Below, piece by piece: positions 53,990 to 58,292 of a DNA stretch of 58,292 nt. Positions within the stretch are counted from its first letter, which is position 1; every line of letters begins with the position of its first letter. The DNA is from Chara braunii (lineage: Eukaryota > Streptophyta > Charophyceae > Charales > Characeae). The translations under genes were made by a program, and so were the position numbers. Where the stretch lies: contig BFEA01000187.1 in NCBI GenBank assembly GCA_003427395.1, forward strand, positions 2,278,995 to 2,337,286, written 5' to 3'. The notes beneath the pieces were generated by a model. That model was not told the origin of the DNA. It did not search any database and saw nothing but the letters and a program-made list of their open reading frames with translations.

Positions 53990-56261
53990 GAAGATCCTAA
54001 ATCGGGGTTTTTTGTCATCCTGAGTATGATAGTGGTGTCTGAATTGATAGTAGGGCGTTACTTGTTTTTTATCTGGGCTGCAGGGGCTGCGCGGTTCTAC
54101 GGGAGTTTATGAAAGTAGTAATGTAACTTTCTGAATTTTCAGCAGAAGAACGAGTATCACCTTGCTTGCTGGGTAAATAGAGGAGCATAGTCTATGGAAG
54201 CATGCCTCAACTGAGCATTGCCATGCATCTTAATCCCGGTTTTACTACACACGGTCATCAGCAAGATCCCGTTGTCCATCCTCATGTATGTTCCCATAGG
54301 GGCGATGTACTTGGTCGATTTCCAGCGGGAGATTCATTCATCATTTTCGCTCATTGATGGGCGCAGCAGGCAGTGACCTCCTTGGCGTGTATCCTTCTTG
54401 GTTCTAGCGAGAGGTTCATTCATCACTTCCGTTACTGATGAGAGCAAGCGGCAACCGTGGTAGCAGCAAGTTAGACGAGCATAGTGTGACTCATCAGAGC
54501 TTTCGTTGTCTCCCTGCACTCGATTCAGTAAAAATGGATAGCAGACTCTGTTATCACCCACCTTGCTGTCGGTCTTATACTGATCGACATCTCTTGATTT
54601 ACTCCTTGTAATCGTTGCAGATCATTGTGATCACCCTCGTACTTGAGATCGTGCATGTAGTGTAGAGTTGTCGGCAGTTGCACGACTATCCCTGGTTTAT
54701 CATTTTACTCTTTAAAGAAGCATAGGTGTTGTCGTCGTGCTCGCTGTTTTCCTAGCGACTCACGTTGCCATTTGAATTCTTGCCTGTGGCCGTACTTCCA
54801 AAGGGGAGCGGGTCAAGCGAGAAGTGGCAACAGGGGTTATGAATGTTTACCTTGTAGTGGATTGGTAGAGCTGTTGATGCAGGGTGAACCAATAATTGAG
54901 CTACGTAAGCAAGTTGCCTATTGTTTCGGTGCGAGCGTTAGGTGATGCACCTTCCCGTTTCCTTAGTAGTAGGTTCGCTTTTCCATTTGCCCTTCGATAT
55001 GTGTTTGGGGCCGCTTTTGCCTGACTATTTATGCTTTGGCTCGTGGCTGTGGGGTATACCGCCCACAAAGCCAGCTAGTTATAAGGCCGGTAGGGCTCTG
55101 TTGACCAGGGAAGATTTGATGTTGTGATAGTCTGGTCCTTAAGTTAATAATGTTTCCCGTATACTCTAAGTCACTGCGCATAGTCTGGGTAGGTTGTTAG
55201 CTGTAAAGTAAAAATTTGTCATTGAGAGCGGTCGTGACTTAAAATAGTTGGGAAACTAATGCAGCTGGTCGATTGGTGAGTTGTTGTTGTGCAGTCCGTG
55301 TTGTAGTGCTGCACCTTGATAAGTCTGTTTTTTGCTGTTTCTCAGCTACTAGTAGGAGTTTCACAGTTAGCTGAACTACTTTAGCTACTGTGTTTTCGTT
55401 ATAAGATTTTGGAATTCGACATTTTGTTTTCATGAGTCGTTAGTCACAATTAGGTTCAAGTAAATTCTTCCTTTTGTGTGTCTACTGATTCCAAGTTTTG
55501 TTGTGGATTGTTGAGGGGGCCGGACGTCTTGGCCGAATCAGTTCTAGTTATCGTACCTTCGTCATATGTCATTGACAAGCCTTGCTAACTGCAGTGTTGA
55601 GATTGTTGTATACGGGTTGTCTTTGCTGCGAGTCATGGTATGAATAACAGTTGCTAAGGTTTCCGATGACCACTGCTTGCTGCTGCGACGCGCACCTGTT
55701 GAATATCAGTGCTGCATTTTCGCTGTGTTGTGCCTGACATTCAAATAGAGCACAACGGGGGGGTGCTCTATTTGGAAGCGACGTTTTTTTTCAGCTACAC
55801 AGCGTTGGTCTGGCCAGAGATAGGGGCATTACGGTTAGAGGAGGCGATTGAGCGTTGAGTCGGGGGTTATTACTGCGACCTTAGGAGTCGTTTGAGGATC
55901 TGACGGTCAACAACAGGGCTTCGGTTTGGTCAACAACGGTGCAGCAGCTTGTTTTGGTTATTGTTTGCGGGAGCTCCACCAGAGCTTAGAGTTAACCTTG
56001 GAGGTCGGGAATACTGAGGTAACTACATTGACCATTTTGTATACTCGGTATTGTTACCCCTACTTGTACAACTCACTAGTTTGACTGTTACGTATGCATG
56101 CACCCCTATTTTGACTTTTGTTTGTTTTATTTCAGGAGAAAAGTCAGGTTAAAGTAAAAAAATGTGTGTATAAATTCAGATATTATTATACTGTTTCACT
56201 GAAATCAAATTTGTGTGGCTAAGAAAATTAACCTGACTAACAGGTTGCCTGCGATTGTCTG

Positions 56262-56368
56262 GGTTTGAAAAGGTTGGGTATTGTGTCCACAAGGGACTCG
56301 CTCAGCGCTTTGTTTACTTTGATTGCTTGGAGGACCTGACAATGTTTCCATAAGGGATTGGTCAGGTC
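56262..56368 (+). other. Two hairpins like those ending copy D
   Basis: 56333-56368 has a perfect GACCTGA/TCAGGTC stem around a loop that begins CAATGT and ends TTGG, like the copy D units but with a different middle. 56271-56315 has GTTGGGT, which can pair with GCTCAGC using G-T wobbles, around ATTGTGTCCACAAGGGACTC. The two loops share TGT(G/T)TCCA(C/T)AAGGGA. Confidence 0.55.
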
Positions 56369-56700
56369 GCTCTGATTGTGGAAGCAGAAAGGAGAAATGA
56401 ATCTTCTTTTGAATTTGAGTCTCGCTTCAGTGATTGTTACTGTTTGGTGAATTTTTTTTCTTTGTCATTTTGATAGTTTAGCCTGTTAAAGCTCGCTTAT
56501 GCTTGAGCGACAGAAAGGTAATCGCATATGCCTGGTCTTGTTTGAGGTCTTTAGTGGTCACTCGCTGAAGCATTGGCTACGTTATTTGTGACGCAGGTTG
56601 TAGCTACCTAAGGGAGATTAGGTGTGATAAGCTTCATCAATTTTCTGCTATCACTGAATAGCAGGTCATTCATTCGATCGAATTGATCGATTTACGACTC

Positions 56701-57013
56701 AGCCATACCCATCATGATACCCATGCCAAGATGTTTTGAATCTCCCTGCTATAATGACATTCCCTCAAAATGAGAACCTTTCTATCCCTCATACCCATCT
56801 CCTTTGAAATGGCCATGAAAAGAGTTGAGAAAGCTGAATAGAAAGTGGGGGTATGCCAATATTAAAAGAGGGGGTCGGTGGAAGGGGCATGTGGGACATG
56901 AATTGGGAGACAAAGGATTGACCACGTTAGTGGTATTTTGTGTACGAGTGTCAATGGGATTTTGTGTGGATGCAGGTTGGTATTAGAAGCCAGGAACGGC
57001 TCCTCGAATAATA
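56701..57013. other. Unassigned spacer
   Basis: No gene seen. Short palindromic ATCGATC phrases lie at 56676-56693, just upstream. Confidence 0.5.
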
Positions 57014-57295
57014 ATGTTTTGGAATGATGAGCTTAAGGCGGGTAGCAAAAATCAACTCGGGATTGTGAGAATGGCTTACCCCGACTTCCCTCAAGAGTCT
57101 CTCTATTCCCTTCTAAACCCCCGATCTGCACCTTGGATTCCTGATGTTGACCTTGAAAACGGACTTAGCGATTGTGTGAGAGAGATGGTCTCGGAAATGC
57201 TACGGAATTTCCTTCTTTCTCTTAGTGATGGTCTTCTGAACCTTCGCGTGATCGTTACGCTTATCCTTATTGTGGTTGAAAGTTGGACTGGATAG
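57014..57295 (+). CDS. Hypothetical 93-codon ORF
   Basis: It opens with Met and runs to a TAG. It contains a Pro-rich N-terminal half and a hydrophobic C-terminal stretch (VIVTLILIVV, about 57248-57277) that could be a membrane segment. I recognise no family, and it may be chance. There is no recognisable neighbour. Confidence 0.2.
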   Translation: MFWNDELKAGSKNQLGIVRMAYPDFPQESLYSLLNPRSAPWIPDVDLENGLSDCVREMVSEMLRNFLLSLSDGLLNLRVIVTLILIVVESWTG

Positions 57296-58149
57296 TCCGC
57301 GAGAGGTAAGAGAACACTGTCATCTGCGGTATAAGCTCTCCCTCGCGACAGACTCTCTTCTTAGCCCTACACGTGAGACGCGAGAAGCTTGAGGGTCGGT
57401 GATCACTCTTAGTGGACGCCTTCAATATTGAAAGGCTAACTCTTTGGGGAGCAAGCAAGCCAACACCTGAGTATCTAAGGCACTCCTCGGTTCCATCGAG
57501 AAGTGTGCGGTTATGATTACTCCGTAAAACACCATTACGGAAAAAAGGGATTTGTTTTCAAGCTTCATGGCTTCGATATGATTAAATCTGTTCCTTTCAT
57601 GGATTTTATATTGAGTACTTGATCAGATTCTGTGAGAAATAGGATGGGAAAAATTATGGGTGGTTCCGTTAAGGGACCAGGCGATAATCCAATTAAGTTT
57701 ATCAAGTTTTCTTCGAGCGGAGGACTACCGTGTGGAAACCTAATCGTCCTAGTCGACCGGCGTATGGCTCCGTTTAGGAACTCAGCCAGCCTATGACGAG
57801 GGTCTGCGTACGGGTTCAATCCAGGTGTTAGTCGCGCGTGCCATTATGCTACAGCGAACGAGCAAACGCCCTCGGCTGACCTACCTCTGCGACTGCATCT
57901 TAAAAGCTCTCGCACATGGGTCAGTAGCTCGGCAGGGATATGCCCACCCACGGGATGGTGACAGCTCCCAACGGGTGGAGGTAAGTTGTGCCTCCCGCAG
58001 CCTCTGTCCTGTCGCAGGAGCGCGCGAGAGGTATGGTTGACGCACTCGGCCAGAGCGGCACCAGGGCGTGCGTTTGTTTCCGCACGTCCGTCAAGCCCGG
58101 CCTAATCCTGCATGACAATGGCTGGGTGGGTCCCGTTCACGAGGGATCG
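57296..58149. other. Unassigned spacer
   Basis: No gene is supported. A B-box-like GGGTTCAATCC occurs at 57816-57826, but no convincing tRNA fold is seen. Composition changes to GC-rich after about 57830. Confidence 0.5.
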
Positions 58150-58292
58150 ATGCGCTCGACACCGCCCCGACACCCCTGTTCGCACCCGACACCCCGGCCC
58201 TGACCCCCAAACCCCGCCCCGATACCCCGACCCTGCACCAACAACCCCGGTCGCCCCCACACCCGACATCCCGGCCCCGACCCCGCACCCCG
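58150..58292. repeat. C-rich minisatellite at window end
   Basis: ACCCCGRCCC-like short units, the same style as 24345-24960, run off the window end. Confidence 0.8.

Larger units (their letters stand above)
50942..56700 (+). mobile_element. R repeat family, copy C (longest)
   Basis: It starts TGTCGTGACAAACACCC. It is close to copies A and B over the first 1.7 kb, with scattered substitutions. Three direct tRNA-like units (52508-52681) are followed by an inverted array segment (52682-53086). tRNA-like units, a U6-like module, the GA-rich segment, the TCTCGCTCG hairpin and blocks past the point where B is cut follow, ending in a region with a hairpin like those of copy D (56333-56368). The right end is my estimate. 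Small frames inside (for example 54942-55127) look non-coding. Confidence 0.65.

Noticed and set aside
57780-57870. tRNA-like sequence around GGGTTCAATCC
   Set aside because: No convincing T-arm stem or A box spacing on either strand.

Overview
This window is eukaryotic repeat DNA, and I see no intact host gene in it. It holds a decayed Helitron, two chromodomain-bearing Ty3/gypsy retrotransposons, a third Ty3/gypsy fragment with an odd gene order, a decayed hAT transposase of the plant BED-DUF659 type, satellites, and four copies of a large non-coding repeat that I call 'R'. U6-like and 18S-like fragments, plant-style hAT and Helitron families and short CCCTAAA-type runs suggest a streptophyte plant or alga. 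A charophyte such as Chara is my guess, but it is not proven. N gaps, sequence duplicated around a single N, and an exact Nextera mate-pair junction adapter show a short-read scaffold with assembly faults.

Layout. 1-6157: GA-rich tract, then a Helitron Rep/helicase pseudogene (about 867-4988) and a coherent C-terminal exon (5074-6157). 6610-16586: one Ty3/gypsy chromovirus on the minus strand with about 306-bp LTRs, all domains recognisable but broken by stops and frameshifts. 16587-18361: AT-rich spacer. 18362-24305: R copy D. 24345-25985: C-rich minisatellite holding the adapter, then a T-tract satellite with a 255-N gap. 26201-31735: hAT transposase and a long acidic or low-complexity tail. 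32832-39473: an internally deleted chromovirus (Gag plus terminal chromodomain) whose 5' leader carries R copy A. 39474-43822: the same leader and R again (copy B). 43819-49490: a 5'-truncated Ty3/gypsy fragment with integrase followed by a Gag-like ORF. 50942-about 56700: R copy C. The rest is unassigned, ending in C-rich minisatellite.

The R family is the most interesting content. It has no recognisable protein. It starts with a bulged hairpin whose stem changes compensatorily between copies. It carries a tandem array of about 63-bp tRNA-like half units (A box plus anticodon-arm-like hairpin) ending in a unit with a B box, then complete tRNA-like units. Next comes a U6 snRNA-like module in B and C, or an 18S rRNA 5'-end fragment in D at the equivalent place, then a conserved GA-rich segment and more hairpins. 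Copy D ends in a series of seven hairpins with a near-constant 17-19-nt loop and unrelated but self-complementary stems. The modules look like a structured, largely Pol III-derived non-coding mobile element or RNA, which I do not recognise.

Across the protein-coding elements about 25 in-frame stops interrupt otherwise continuous frames. Nearly all are TAG or TGA, often where the family has Gln or Trp, which fits cytosine deamination of methylated, silenced transposons.
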